Positions 51,704-60,113 of a stretch of DNA of 64,000 nucleotides are shown here, piece by piece (positions within the stretch are counted from its first letter, which is position 1; each line of letters opens with the position of its first letter). Made by a program: the position numbers and the translations under genes. The notes below the pieces were generated by a model. That model was not told the origin of the DNA. It did not search any database and worked only from the letters and a program-made list of their open reading frames with translations. Location of the stretch: positions 40,345 to 104,344 of the forward strand of contig CAYZXL010000014.1 of the NCBI GenBank assembly GCA_964482435.1, written 5' to 3'. The stretch comes from CAYZXL01 sp964482435. GTDB taxonomy: Bacteria > Auribacterota > JABMQX01.

Positions 51704-53113
51704 ATGGCAAGAGCAACGCTCGCCGTAATCGTTGGAAATCGAGACTTCTTCCCGGACCGTCTCGTCGAGGAAGGGCGTAAGGAAGTTCTCGCCCTTCTCA
51801 AGAAAACGGGGATTGATGTCGTGGTCCTCAGCGAAAAGGATACCAAGCTCGGAGCTGTTGAAACGTGGCAGCACGCCAAGCGGTGCGCGGACCTTTTCCG
51901 CGCCAACCGAGAGCGTATAGACGGCATACTGGTTACGCTGCCGAATTTCGGCGACGAAAAAGGCGTTGCAGACACAATCAAGCTTTCGGGCCTGAACGTT
52001 CCCATTCTCGTCCAGGCTTACCCCGATGACCTGGGCAAACTCATAGTCGAGTACCGCCGCGACGCCTTCTGCGGAAAAATCTCCGTTTGCAGCAATCTTC
52101 GCCAGTACGGCATTCCTTTCTCCCTTACCGCGCTGCATACAATCGCGCCTGATACCGACAGCTTTCGTGCAGACCTGCAGGAATTCCTCGGCGTTTGCCG
52201 CGTCGTCAAAGGCATTCGAAAAGCCCGGCTCGGCGCCATCGGAGCAAGACCGAACGCTTTCAACACAGTCCGGTTCAGCGAGAAAATCCTCCAGGCCGCT
52301 GGCATCAGTGTTTCGACCATTGACCTATCCGAAATCCTCGGAAGCGCAAAAGCTCTTTCCGACGCGGACCCTCGCGTCCGCTCGAAGCTGGACGAGATTT
52401 GTGGGTACGCCAAAGCTGGTAAGGTGCCCAAGCGGCCGCTGCTGCTTATGGCCAAGCTTGGCATCGTCATATCGGACTGGATGGAGCTAAACGACCTCGA
52501 CGCCACAGCAATCCAGTGCTGGACCTCCATTCAGAAGAACTATGGCGTCAACGCATGCACTCTCATGAGCATGATGAGTGAGAAACTGATGCCCAGCGCA
52601 TGCGAGGTGGATATCACCGGCGCAGTTTCCATGTACGCGTTGCAGTTGGCCTCCAACACCCCAAGCGCTCTTGTTGACTGGAACAACAACTACGCTGACG
52701 ACTCCAACAAATGCGTCCTCTTTCACTGCGGCAACTGGGCAAAATCTCTCCTACCCGATATCGAGATCAAGACGTCGGACATCCTCGCCGGAACCCTGGG
52801 TGAGAAATGCACCTTCGGGGCCGTCGCTGGCCGCGTCCCCGCTGGCCCATTGACCTTCGCTCGCGTCACGACCGACGACCCGACTGGGCGCATCCGTTCG
52901 TATGTCGGCGCGGGGCGCTTCACCGACGATCTCCTTGATACCTTTGGCGCGTGCGCCGTCGCCGAAATTCCGGAAATGCAGAAACTCATCCGCTACGTTT
53001 GCGTCAACGGCTTCGAGCATCACGTTGCGATAAGCGCCTCGCGCACAGCCAACATCCTTGCGGAAGCCTTCGGAACGTACCTCGGCTGGGAGGTGTACCA
53101 TCATCGCGGCTGA
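51704..53113 (+). CDS. L-fucose isomerase-type sugar isomerase
   Basis: 469 aa; the ATG follows AGGAGGT. The fold of L-fucose/L-arabinose-isomerase family enzymes is apparent: an N-terminal alpha/beta domain (VIVGNRDFFPDRLVEEGRKE), LVTLPNFGDEKGVADTIKLS, LGAIGARPNAFNTVRFSEKI, CTLMSMMSEKLMPSACEVDI with the metal-binding Glu/Asp, VDWNNNYADDSNKCVLFHCG and a C-terminal His pair (FEHHVAISA). It would interconvert an aldose and ketose such as L-fucose/L-fuculose; exact sugar not shown. It is followed by the stub of an FGGY kinase, which would have acted next. Confidence 0.85.
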   Translation: MARATLAVIVGNRDFFPDRLVEEGRKEVLALLKKTGIDVVVLSEKDTKLGAVETWQHAKRCADLFRANRERIDGILVTLPNFGDEKGVADTIKLSGLNVPILVQAYPDDLGKLIVEYRRDAFCGKISVCSNLRQYGIPFSLTALHTIAPDTDSFRADLQEFLGVCRVVKGIRKARLGAIGARPNAFNTVRFSEKILQAAGISVSTIDLSEILGSAKALSDADPRVRSKLDEICGYAKAGKVPKRPLLLMAKLGIVISDWMELNDLDATAIQCWTSIQKNYGVNACTLMSMMSEKLMPSACEVDITGAVSMYALQLASNTPSALVDWNNNYADDSNKCVLFHCGNWAKSLLPDIEIKTSDILAGTLGEKCTFGAVAGRVPAGPLTFARVTTDDPTGRIRSYVGAGRFTDDLLDTFGACAVAEIPEMQKLIRYVCVNGFEHHVAISASRTANILAEAFGTYLGWEVYHHRG

Positions 53114-53152
53114 CCGCGCTGCTCACTATTGGCAGCATGCAAGCGCTGAACA

Positions 53153-53242
53153 ATGTCACTTATCGGGCTTGACATCGGAACCGCAGGCTGCAAAGCAGTC
53201 GTCTTCGACACAGAAGGGTGTGCCCTCAGCCGCGCCGCCCGC
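53153..53242 (+). pseudogene. Truncated FGGY carbohydrate kinase (first 30 codons)
   Basis: ATG at 53153 opens MSLIGLDIGTAGCKAVVFDT, the ATP-binding start of xylulokinase/fuculokinase-type FGGY kinases, 39 bp after the isomerase stop as expected in a sugar operon. After about codon 30 the translation stops resembling a kinase and simply runs over the 3' end of the minus-strand FAD oxidoreductase gene, which begins at 53255. The kinase body is missing, so the junction near 53242-53255 is probably a deletion or rearrangement point. Confidence 0.7.
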
Positions 53243-53254
53243 CGGCCCTCGACC

Positions 53255-54655
53255 TCAGAATCGCATCCGAAGCTCAGCTTTTTGGCTGACGAGCAATTTC
53301 TGAAGCGCTTTGACGTCAAGGCGCCGAGGCGGAACGTTTGCCATGGCCGCCATAGCCGCAGCGCTACCCGATGCATGGCCTATCGCCATCGCAGGCGCCA
53401 TCGAGCGTGCAGACTGAAACGGCGCCTGCTCGCACGATATGCACCGCCCTGTCAGCAGCATTCCGTCCACCTTCTTCGGAATCAGTGCGCGAAACGGAAT
53501 GTCAAACCCCTCGTGATTGAAGAAAAACCGCTTGCCATGATAGCTCGGCATCGGATTTGAACTGATGGCGATCACGTCGGGAAATCGTCTTCCGTTGATC
53601 GCGTCCTCTTCCGTCACGACGTATTCCCCGAGAATCCGTCGCGTCTCCCTCACCCCGATCGCCGTCGCCGTTTGCATAAGATAAACAGACTCCATGCCCG
53701 GCTCCTTCCTCATCGCCTGCACCTCGTCCCACAGCTTCAGCCGTGTTTCCACCTCTGCCCGCGTCAGATTCTCGACGTCAAGACCGTTGCCTCCGAACCC
53801 CGGCCCCCATCGCACGACCCGGTCGCCAATGCGCACGCCGCCAAACGGCCCTTTCACGCTCGCCGGCACACCGCCAATTCGGTACATCAAGCTCATTCCC
53901 ATTCGGTCGCCCTTCTTGGCCGGCCCCATGAACGGCGCGCCGGCGCGTGCGGCGACGTCTCCGTCCCCGGTGGCATCAATCACCACGTCGGCGGCGATTG
54001 CCTGTCGTCCGGACTTCGATTCCACAATCACCCCGGTGACCCGCGAGCCGTCGAGCATCGGCGCCACGACGTAGCTATGCACCTGGAGTTTCACGCCTTC
54101 TTTTCTAATCAGGTTCAGCGCCGCAACCTTCGCTGCCTCCGGGTCAAAGCCGATGCAGTAGGGAAGGTCTCCAGAAGCGACATGGTGCTTTTCCTTCGGA
54201 TACGGGTCCTCGTCGGCGATTCCGCCGAGCCGCACAAGTTCGGCAATGTATTCCGCGGGGATGCCTTTCACGGTCTGAAGCGCTTCAGGGGGACGCTGAT
54301 TCCGAAACCCGTTGTAGCAGGTCATCAAGCCAGCCGTCCCGTTTCCTCCGAGGAAGGGGTATCGCTCGACGAGAAGTGTATCAGCCCCGCTTCGTGCAGC
54401 AGCCACCGCCGCTATCAGTCCACTCGGCCCACCGCCACAGACAACAACTTGGTGCCGTCCAACAATCGGTGTCTCAAGCTCCTCTCGGTATGTCTTCGGG
54501 GTAGCTTCCTCCTCGCCCGCCGCCTGCCGGGTAAATCGCACGCCTGCAATAAAAGCCGCGCTTCCCATCGCCGCCCCGAGGAACTCTCGTCGTCCGATAC
54601 CTCTATACCCCCTCCGGCAAAATCTCTCATTCCTCTGTTTGAAGACCCTTGCCAT
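53255..54655 (-). CDS. Tat-exported FAD-dependent oxidoreductase
   Basis: 466 aa with GGAGGAGG upstream of the ATG. Twin-arginine leader GIGRREFLGAAMGSAAFIAG; then the FAD motif VVVCGGGPSGLIAAVAAARS, LLVERYPFLGGNGTAGLMTC and VVIDATGDGDVAARAGAPF. This belongs to the FAD_oxidored family (PF12831) that is expanded in Planctomycetes and relatives. The C-terminal motif KVDGMLLTGRCISCEQ also fits. Substrate unknown; by context it may oxidise a sugar or sugar acid in the periplasm. The leader is clear, so the start is well placed. Its 3' end abuts the truncated kinase. Confidence 0.88.
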   Translation of the reverse strand: MARVFKQRNERFCRRGYRGIGRREFLGAAMGSAAFIAGVRFTRQAAGEEEATPKTYREELETPIVGRHQVVVCGGGPSGLIAAVAAARSGADTLLVERYPFLGGNGTAGLMTCYNGFRNQRPPEALQTVKGIPAEYIAELVRLGGIADEDPYPKEKHHVASGDLPYCIGFDPEAAKVAALNLIRKEGVKLQVHSYVVAPMLDGSRVTGVIVESKSGRQAIAADVVIDATGDGDVAARAGAPFMGPAKKGDRMGMSLMYRIGGVPASVKGPFGGVRIGDRVVRWGPGFGGNGLDVENLTRAEVETRLKLWDEVQAMRKEPGMESVYLMQTATAIGVRETRRILGEYVVTEEDAINGRRFPDVIAISSNPMPSYHGKRFFFNHEGFDIPFRALIPKKVDGMLLTGRCISCEQAPFQSARSMAPAMAIGHASGSAAAMAAMANVPPRRLDVKALQKLLVSQKAELRMRF

Positions 54656-54740
54656 CGTCCTCCTCCTTTGCAGTGTTCACGCAATCGAGACCGCGCCAGG
54701 AACCGTCGCCATCCGAAAATCTACCCGTCGGATTTCCCCC

Positions 54741-55964
54741 TCACTCCATGAGCTCCTTCAAAACCTTTCGGTTGATCTCGATTCCGAGACCCGGACGGTC
54801 CGGCATCGTGAGAAAGCCGTCTTTGATCTGGAGAGGCTCCGTCAGAATCGGGTGCTGGTCCCGCAACGGATGCTCCTCCGCCGGATATTCCTGATGATAC
54901 AGGCACATCGGCTCCGACACCCAGAAGTGGTAGTGCGCCGCCGTCCCAACAGTCGGCTGCGTATTGTGGCACTGAATCGGGCGGTTGAAAACCGAAGCAA
55001 CCGTGCCAATCTTCCGAAGTTCAGTTAATCCGCCGCACTTCACCACGTCCGGCTGAATCACATCCACCTTCCCCTCGACGATGAGGTCCCTGTGCTGCCA
55101 GCGAGTATATTCCTGCTCGCCAGCCCCGACGGGGATGTCCAGAGCATCGCAGACGCGCGCGTACCCTCCATAGTCGTACGCGGCGATCGGCTCCTCAAAC
55201 AGGGCGCAGTTGAACTTCTCCAGTTCGCGCCCGACCTCAATCGCTCGATGAACAGAATACGAATTGTTCACGTCCACCATCAGCGGAACGTCCGGCCCAA
55301 GAGCCGCCCGCACCTCCTTTACGACATCGAGCGTGTCATCGGTCCCCTGGTCAAAAGCCCAGTATTCGTATGGGTGAATCTTCACCGCTGTGAAGCCGCG
55401 CTCCACCCACGCCGCCAGATGCTTCGCCTCGTCCTTTGGTTTGCGGTGGTGCCTCATGGCACTTGCGTACAGAGGCGCCTTATCCCTCACTTTCCCTCCC
55501 GTGAGCACGTAGCACGGCACGCCAAGCGCCTTTCCCATGATGTCCCACAAAGCGATGTCCACCCCAGCCAGTGCATTGAGATAAACCCCCATCGGACCCA
55601 GTTTGTACCGCCCAAAAAACACACTGCGCCATATCCTTTCCACGTCGAACGGGCTTTGCCCGACGACATAACCGCGAATCGCCTTTTCGATCAACTCCGC
55701 AAACACCGACCCGTGCACCATCGGGCTGCATTCGCCGATGCCGGTGATGCCTCCGTCCGTGAAGACCTCCACCAGCGTCTGCCCCGTCTTCAAAACGTAC
55801 GTCTTTATGTTCGTAACCTTTAGCTTTGGCGGCGCTGGCACAATCGCAGCGGACGGCTCCTGGCTCCTCGTCAGTCCCTCGCCCAGCAAAAGCCCGGGCG
55901 CCGCTAAACAAGCCGCTCGAAGCAAATTTCTCCGCGAAGTGCGCTGATGCATGTAGTCCACCAT
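54741..55964 (-). CDS. Exported enolase-superfamily (mandelate racemase/muconate-lactonizing type) enzyme
   Basis: 407 aa from the ATG at 55964, chosen for GGAGGG 7 nt upstream; ATG at 56042 or 56021 would add residues ahead of the leader. N-terminal twin-arginine-like leader (SRRNLLRAACLAAPGLLLGE). The fold: capping domain (ITGIGECSPMVHGSVFAELI), barrel with the KxK-type motif FTAVKIHPYEYW, metal ligands in VPLMVDVNNSYS, FEEPIAAYDY and GAGEQEYTRW, and the HNTQPTVGTAAHYHFW end. Acid-sugar dehydratases such as galactonate or D-arabinonate dehydratase share this layout. A sugar-acid dehydratase is likely; the exact substrate is not. Confidence 0.85.
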   Translation of the reverse strand: MVDYMHQRTSRRNLLRAACLAAPGLLLGEGLTRSQEPSAAIVPAPPKLKVTNIKTYVLKTGQTLVEVFTDGGITGIGECSPMVHGSVFAELIEKAIRGYVVGQSPFDVERIWRSVFFGRYKLGPMGVYLNALAGVDIALWDIMGKALGVPCYVLTGGKVRDKAPLYASAMRHHRKPKDEAKHLAAWVERGFTAVKIHPYEYWAFDQGTDDTLDVVKEVRAALGPDVPLMVDVNNSYSVHRAIEVGRELEKFNCALFEEPIAAYDYGGYARVCDALDIPVGAGEQEYTRWQHRDLIVEGKVDVIQPDVVKCGGLTELRKIGTVASVFNRPIQCHNTQPTVGTAAHYHFWVSEPMCLYHQEYPAEEHPLRDQHPILTEPLQIKDGFLTMPDRPGLGIEINRKVLKELME

Positions 55965-56133
55965 CGGCCTGCCCTCCAGCCATATTGATTTGGGTTCTTG
56001 GTCTCTTCCCTGCCTTTTCATATCGAGGTGGTAACCTCGCACTCGTTACAGCCGCACCCATCCATCAAGGGGGCATTCCGGCCTTGGAGTGACCGGGGTG
56101 CTCCCGGGCCGCCCGCCTACGCACATAAACGGG

Positions 56134-56150
56134 ACGGGCATTCCGCCCGT
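56134..56150. repeat. Palindrome ACGGGC-ATTCC-GCCCGT
   Basis: A 6-bp perfect inverted repeat followed by GAAC, in the 283-bp gap between the enolase-superfamily gene and the Gfo/Idh gene. Sister copy of the element at 51261-51279. Confidence 0.6.
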
Positions 56151-56247
56151 GAACTCCCTCGCTGGACACGCATGCAGCAAAGCGGCTCCAAAGTCTTTCT
56201 GTGGCTTTGCATCGCACGCGAGGACAAGAGCCACCTGGGCCCGCTGC

Positions 56248-57564
56248 TCAAATCAGAACCGTTTTGCCCGGGATGTAAACCGGATAGACTCCGTTGGCGT
56301 CCGGTTTGACCGGTGGCTCCATGTCGAAGCGGCATTCCTCCGGTTTCGGTGGGAAGCAGAAGTCGGACTGGGAGATTTGCTCCCAGGTTACCTCTTTCCC
56401 GGTGTAGCAGCTAATCTGCCCCATAATCCCGATGAGGGTGTTGCGGGCCATGTAGTCGCCGTTGTTGATCGTCTTGCCCGCCCGGATTGCCGCAAAGAGC
56501 TCCTGATGCTCGACCTTGTAAGGGCTGACATCCTTCGGGCCACTGTACTCCCAATTTGTCTCACCTTCGATTCGCATGCTGAGGAGATTGCACCGCCCTT
56601 TACTGCCGAGAAGTATGCTGGAGACTTCGTTGTAGCAGTTGTCTTCGGTACGGCAAAACGCGTACATCCTGACTCCGTTGGCGAACTGATAAATCACGGA
56701 GTGGTGGTCGAAGACGTTGCCATAGATTTCGCCGAACATGGAGGCGCGCCCGGCGAGGCCATGGGCCTTGGCAGGCACCTGTTCGCGCATCGCCCAACTG
56801 GCGCGGTCGAGGTTGTGGACGAGCGACTGGGGAACGTCATCCCCGGAAAGCCAGTTGAAGTGGTACTGATTGCTGCATTGGTACTGAACTTCGTTGAGGC
56901 CCGGCTTGCGCGCATATAGCACGTACGGCTCGCGAAGGAAATTCTCCTCGATGGCGACGATTTCGCCGATGGCTCCGTCGTGGACTCGCTTGATGGTTTC
57001 ACGAAAACCGGGGTGATACCGGCTCTGCAAGCCGGAGACGACGCAGAGCTTTTTCTGTTTAGCCAATTCGCAGGCGGCGGCGACGACCTTGATTCCGGCG
57101 GGGTCAATGGCGTGGGGCTTCTCGACGAAAACGTGTTTACCCGCCGCTATAGTCGCTTTCATGTACATTGGATGGAACTTCGCTGCGTTTGCAATCAACA
57201 CCACGTCCGAGCTTTCAATCACGTGCTTGTAGCCGTCGAAGTCACAAAAGCAGTGCTCGTCGTCCACAGCTACCTGGTTGGGTTTCTGCTCCTTGAGATA
57301 CCTTCGCTTTTCCTGAACCCTGTCCATGAACAGGTCGGTCATAGCGACCAGCCGCACACCGGGGTCAGCATCCATAGCATCCACGGCTGCCCCTGTGCAC
57401 CGACCGCCACAGCCGATCATCCCGATTCGTATAATGTCGCTGCCTTCCGCGTGAGCGAACCGACTGACGTCGAGGCTTCGCAGCGCGACAGCCGTAGCAA
57501 CCGTCGCCGAAGTCTTTAGAAACTCACGGCGAGAGGTTTCGTGCTTTAGCGATTGCTTTCTCAT
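56248..57564 (-). CDS. Tat-exported Gfo/Idh/MocA oxidoreductase (second copy)
   Basis: 438 aa; AGGAG 9-13 nt before the ATG. Twin-arginine leader TSRREFLKTSATVATAVALR, then IRIGMIGCGGRCTGAAVDAM, HVFVEKPHAIDPAGIKVVAA and SGLQSRYHPGFRETIKRVHD. The C-terminal domain has the family beta-sheet with QCSNQYHFNWLSGDDVPQS and FDHHSVIYQFANGV. Only loosely similar to the copy at 1.5 kb. It stands with the exported FAD and enolase-superfamily enzymes as a likely extracytoplasmic sugar-acid pathway. Confidence 0.92.
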   Translation of the reverse strand: MRKQSLKHETSRREFLKTSATVATAVALRSLDVSRFAHAEGSDIIRIGMIGCGGRCTGAAVDAMDADPGVRLVAMTDLFMDRVQEKRRYLKEQKPNQVAVDDEHCFCDFDGYKHVIESSDVVLIANAAKFHPMYMKATIAAGKHVFVEKPHAIDPAGIKVVAAACELAKQKKLCVVSGLQSRYHPGFRETIKRVHDGAIGEIVAIEENFLREPYVLYARKPGLNEVQYQCSNQYHFNWLSGDDVPQSLVHNLDRASWAMREQVPAKAHGLAGRASMFGEIYGNVFDHHSVIYQFANGVRMYAFCRTEDNCYNEVSSILLGSKGRCNLLSMRIEGETNWEYSGPKDVSPYKVEHQELFAAIRAGKTINNGDYMARNTLIGIMGQISCYTGKEVTWEQISQSDFCFPPKPEECRFDMEPPVKPDANGVYPVYIPGKTVLI

Positions 57565-57904
57565 AGGCCATTGGCTCCTTTTCTATATTGGTTTAGACGC
57601 TTGTTGGTGTTTCTATTCTGCTCGCGATTCGTTCATCTCGCCTGCTCCCCCGCCAGTCGCTCGGCAGCGCACGGGACCGAGCGGTCTTTCAACCATTTGC
57701 TTTAGTCAAGTCCCCTGGCAGGCTCGGTGGCTGCGTCCGCGATAAGAAGCTAAGAGGAATGATCACGCGCCACCCCCTGAACGTCAAGCACTGCCTGTGA
57801 GACTGGGCGGCTACGCCTGAGTGGGAGGTAAGGTTGACAAGAGTGGGTAAGGAGAGGGGCTGAGTCGAGGTTCGCCGGAGGTGCAGCTCTGTAAATCCGG
57901 CATC
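57565..57904. other. Intergenic gap, left part
   Basis: The 493-bp gap between two minus-strand genes (57565-58057) has no supported gene. Its right part carries the palindrome cluster at 57908-57985. The open frame 57689-57964 is low-complexity and lacks a ribosome binding site. Confidence 0.4.
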
Positions 57905-57907
57905 CTG

Positions 57908-57985
57908 TCCCGCCCTCGGCGGGAGGGTGTCTTGCCCCCGTTGCTGAGGGCGAGACGCCCTCACGACTGCCGCCGGAACGGCGGC
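57908..57985. repeat. Cluster of three GC palindromes
   Basis: CCCGCC-CTC-GGCGGG near 57909-57923, GAGGGCG-AGA-CGCCCTC at 57946-57962 and CCGCC-GGAAC-GGCGG at 57971-57985. The second has the same AGA/AGGA loop and arm length as the palindrome inside thyX. No T tract follows on either strand. Confidence 0.6.
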
Positions 57986-58057
57986 GTTACTGGCGATTGG
58001 CCGGTATCATGCTCGGTCCTTGAACCGCCTTGACCAGTGGCGCCGTGCCCGGGACCC

Positions 58058-59944
58058 TCACCGAACGCAAATCTCGAGCCACTCGTTAACGGGGTCGGAT
58101 TCAGTCACAACTTCATAATCGCCCGGCTTTTCGAGGGAAACCGACTTGCTTCTTCGGACGCCGTTCTCCAGCCAGGCGTGCGTGATGACGACGGGACGGT
58201 CAGCTTTGGGGTGGTCGTCAACGCAGTGGGCGTAGATGCGGATGTTGTTCAATGCTGGGTCGCCGACGTATCGCACGTAAATCGTGTCAGCAGGCTCGTC
58301 AAGCTTGACTTCGCAATCAGCGTTGCAATGCCAGTGGCCTTGGTCGTCGGGCATTTCGGCTCGGTAAATCTCCGTGAAGTCTTTCGGCTCGTTGGTCGCG
58401 TACGCGATGGTGTTGCGGGTGTTCCGCGCGGATTTGCCCTGGTAGGTGGCGAAGGATGCGCCTGCTGAAAACCACGCGATTTTCCCGCCCGGCGGCGCGT
58501 TTACCCTTGCGGTCAGCGGCCCACGCACATGGGCCGTGTGCCTCGTTGGGTCGTAGTCTTTTGGCGGCTCTACGAGCTGCCGGAGGAACTCGTCGGGTTT
58601 CCTCGCGTCCGGCCGAATCTCGAGAACACGGGTCTGCATCCCGTAATGGTCGCCTGTGACATAGCGCATTTCGTTTTTGCCTTTTCGGAGCGATGGCAGT
58701 GAAGCCGGATGAACCTGAACCCATGTGGTGATTTCCAGCGATCGCACAACCGCCCTTTCTGGCTCACCTCTCAGCGAGATCTTAAGAAGATACCCGTAAG
58801 TTCCCGCGACGTATGGCGTGAGATCGAAAGCGCCGCTTCCTTCTCCGAGGTCTTTCCATGTCAATCCGTTGTCCAGGGAAAGGGACAACATTGCTCCGAT
58901 AGCGGCGATCTTGACGATGGAAGCTTCTCGGTCGTCGTCGGTGGTGTCCAGGTCGCCTACCAGCGGCACAATCACATACGGGCTTCGGACTTCAAAGACA
59001 GCGTATCCCTCCCCTGGCCCCTTGAGGGTCAAGCCCGTTCTGCCCGGCTCGACGTTCCTCGAGTCGTACACTCCGTCATCGAAGTCGTGGGATTTCGCTG
59101 TTAGGCCCGGGCTGTAAACGAACCGCCCATTCCCGTGTGTGTGGATGGTGAAGCTGAAGTGCTTGCACTTCGGCCCACGCGGCTGTTCCTCGATGATGTT
59201 TCTGGGGAAGGGCTTCTTCGCGTAGGAAGGGTGATGGTTCCAACGTCCTCCCTGCGGCTTCCACCAGCGAGTGAACGTCTCCCCTCGACGCAGAACGTAA
59301 TCCATGGTGTGTCCGCCGGTGTGATAATCGTAATAATGCTCGACCGTCGTCCTGGCATAAGCCCGCTGAACGTCCTGGAGTGAGTCGAGGGGAAAGAAAA
59401 GGGGACTGTTCGGCTTGTCCCACAGGGAGGGGTCTCGCCTCGCTTCTTCCATAGATGCCAGGGAACCGTCTTCCCGACGGAACACGGCGCGAACGTCCAG
59501 GTCAAGGTAATGCCACTTGCCATCGTAGAAGACTTCCGCCGCTACATGTTGCCATCCCGGAATCACAAGCGTCCTCGCCGGGCCAATCCCCATCCCCTCC
59601 ATGATGCCGGCCATTCCGGGCCCCAGCGTCCCGCAGAAAGCCATCGGATAGACGTTGATCATCTTTACAGGGTCGCGGACGGCGCCATATTCCGACATCT
59701 CCTCCGTTCCCTCCCAGGCTGGCACACCCAGTGGATAAAGCCCCGTCCGCGAATCGGCGAGGTACTTGAAAATCTCGTACACCTTCGCGTCGCCTTTCAA
59801 GCCCCGCCAGCGATGGAATTGGGCAAAGGTCCTCATGCTGTACGCGTCGGCATTGTGTGGCGACAGAACGCGAGGCGAGTAAACCACGCCATCAATTTGC
59901 CCGGAAATAAAAAGCGACAGCACGATGAGTATTATAGTGCGCAC
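58058..59944 (-). CDS. Secreted transglutaminase-like protein
   Basis: 628 aa. N-terminal signal peptide (IILIVLSLFISGQIDG). A transglutaminase-like papain fold occupies about residues 35-210 and the triad is visible: Cys104 in MAFCGTLGPG, His133 in WQHVAAEVFYDGKWH, and Asp148/150 in HYLDLDVRAVF. The rest is beta-rich, with GDLDTTDDDREASIVKIAAI and sandwich-like domains to the end. Bacterial enzymes of this type cleave or remodel peptide bonds of peptidoglycan or cross-link proteins; here the substrate is unknown. It ends a run of minus genes near 58-63 kb. Confidence 0.8.
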   Translation of the reverse strand: MRTIILIVLSLFISGQIDGVVYSPRVLSPHNADAYSMRTFAQFHRWRGLKGDAKVYEIFKYLADSRTGLYPLGVPAWEGTEEMSEYGAVRDPVKMINVYPMAFCGTLGPGMAGIMEGMGIGPARTLVIPGWQHVAAEVFYDGKWHYLDLDVRAVFRREDGSLASMEEARRDPSLWDKPNSPLFFPLDSLQDVQRAYARTTVEHYYDYHTGGHTMDYVLRRGETFTRWWKPQGGRWNHHPSYAKKPFPRNIIEEQPRGPKCKHFSFTIHTHGNGRFVYSPGLTAKSHDFDDGVYDSRNVEPGRTGLTLKGPGEGYAVFEVRSPYVIVPLVGDLDTTDDDREASIVKIAAIGAMLSLSLDNGLTWKDLGEGSGAFDLTPYVAGTYGYLLKISLRGEPERAVVRSLEITTWVQVHPASLPSLRKGKNEMRYVTGDHYGMQTRVLEIRPDARKPDEFLRQLVEPPKDYDPTRHTAHVRGPLTARVNAPPGGKIAWFSAGASFATYQGKSARNTRNTIAYATNEPKDFTEIYRAEMPDDQGHWHCNADCEVKLDEPADTIYVRYVGDPALNNIRIYAHCVDDHPKADRPVVITHAWLENGVRRSKSVSLEKPGDYEVVTESDPVNEWLEICVR

Positions 59945-60113
59945 GGTCTGACCTCCTGTTGCAGATCGAGATGGACTTTAGAGGGCAGAGACGGCATCGG
60001 TCAAGAGCAATCAGGTGGCCGCATGCTCACAACGATGACGAGGTCCTGGTTTCTCGATTGGCCGCCGGTGAAGACAGCTCCTGTTTCAGACTGGCAGGTT
60101 CGCCCCGACGGGG
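59945..60113. other. Short gap before the PEP-utilising enzyme
   Basis: 169 bp between two minus-strand genes. No terminator, promoter or gene is evident from inspection. Confidence 0.4.
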
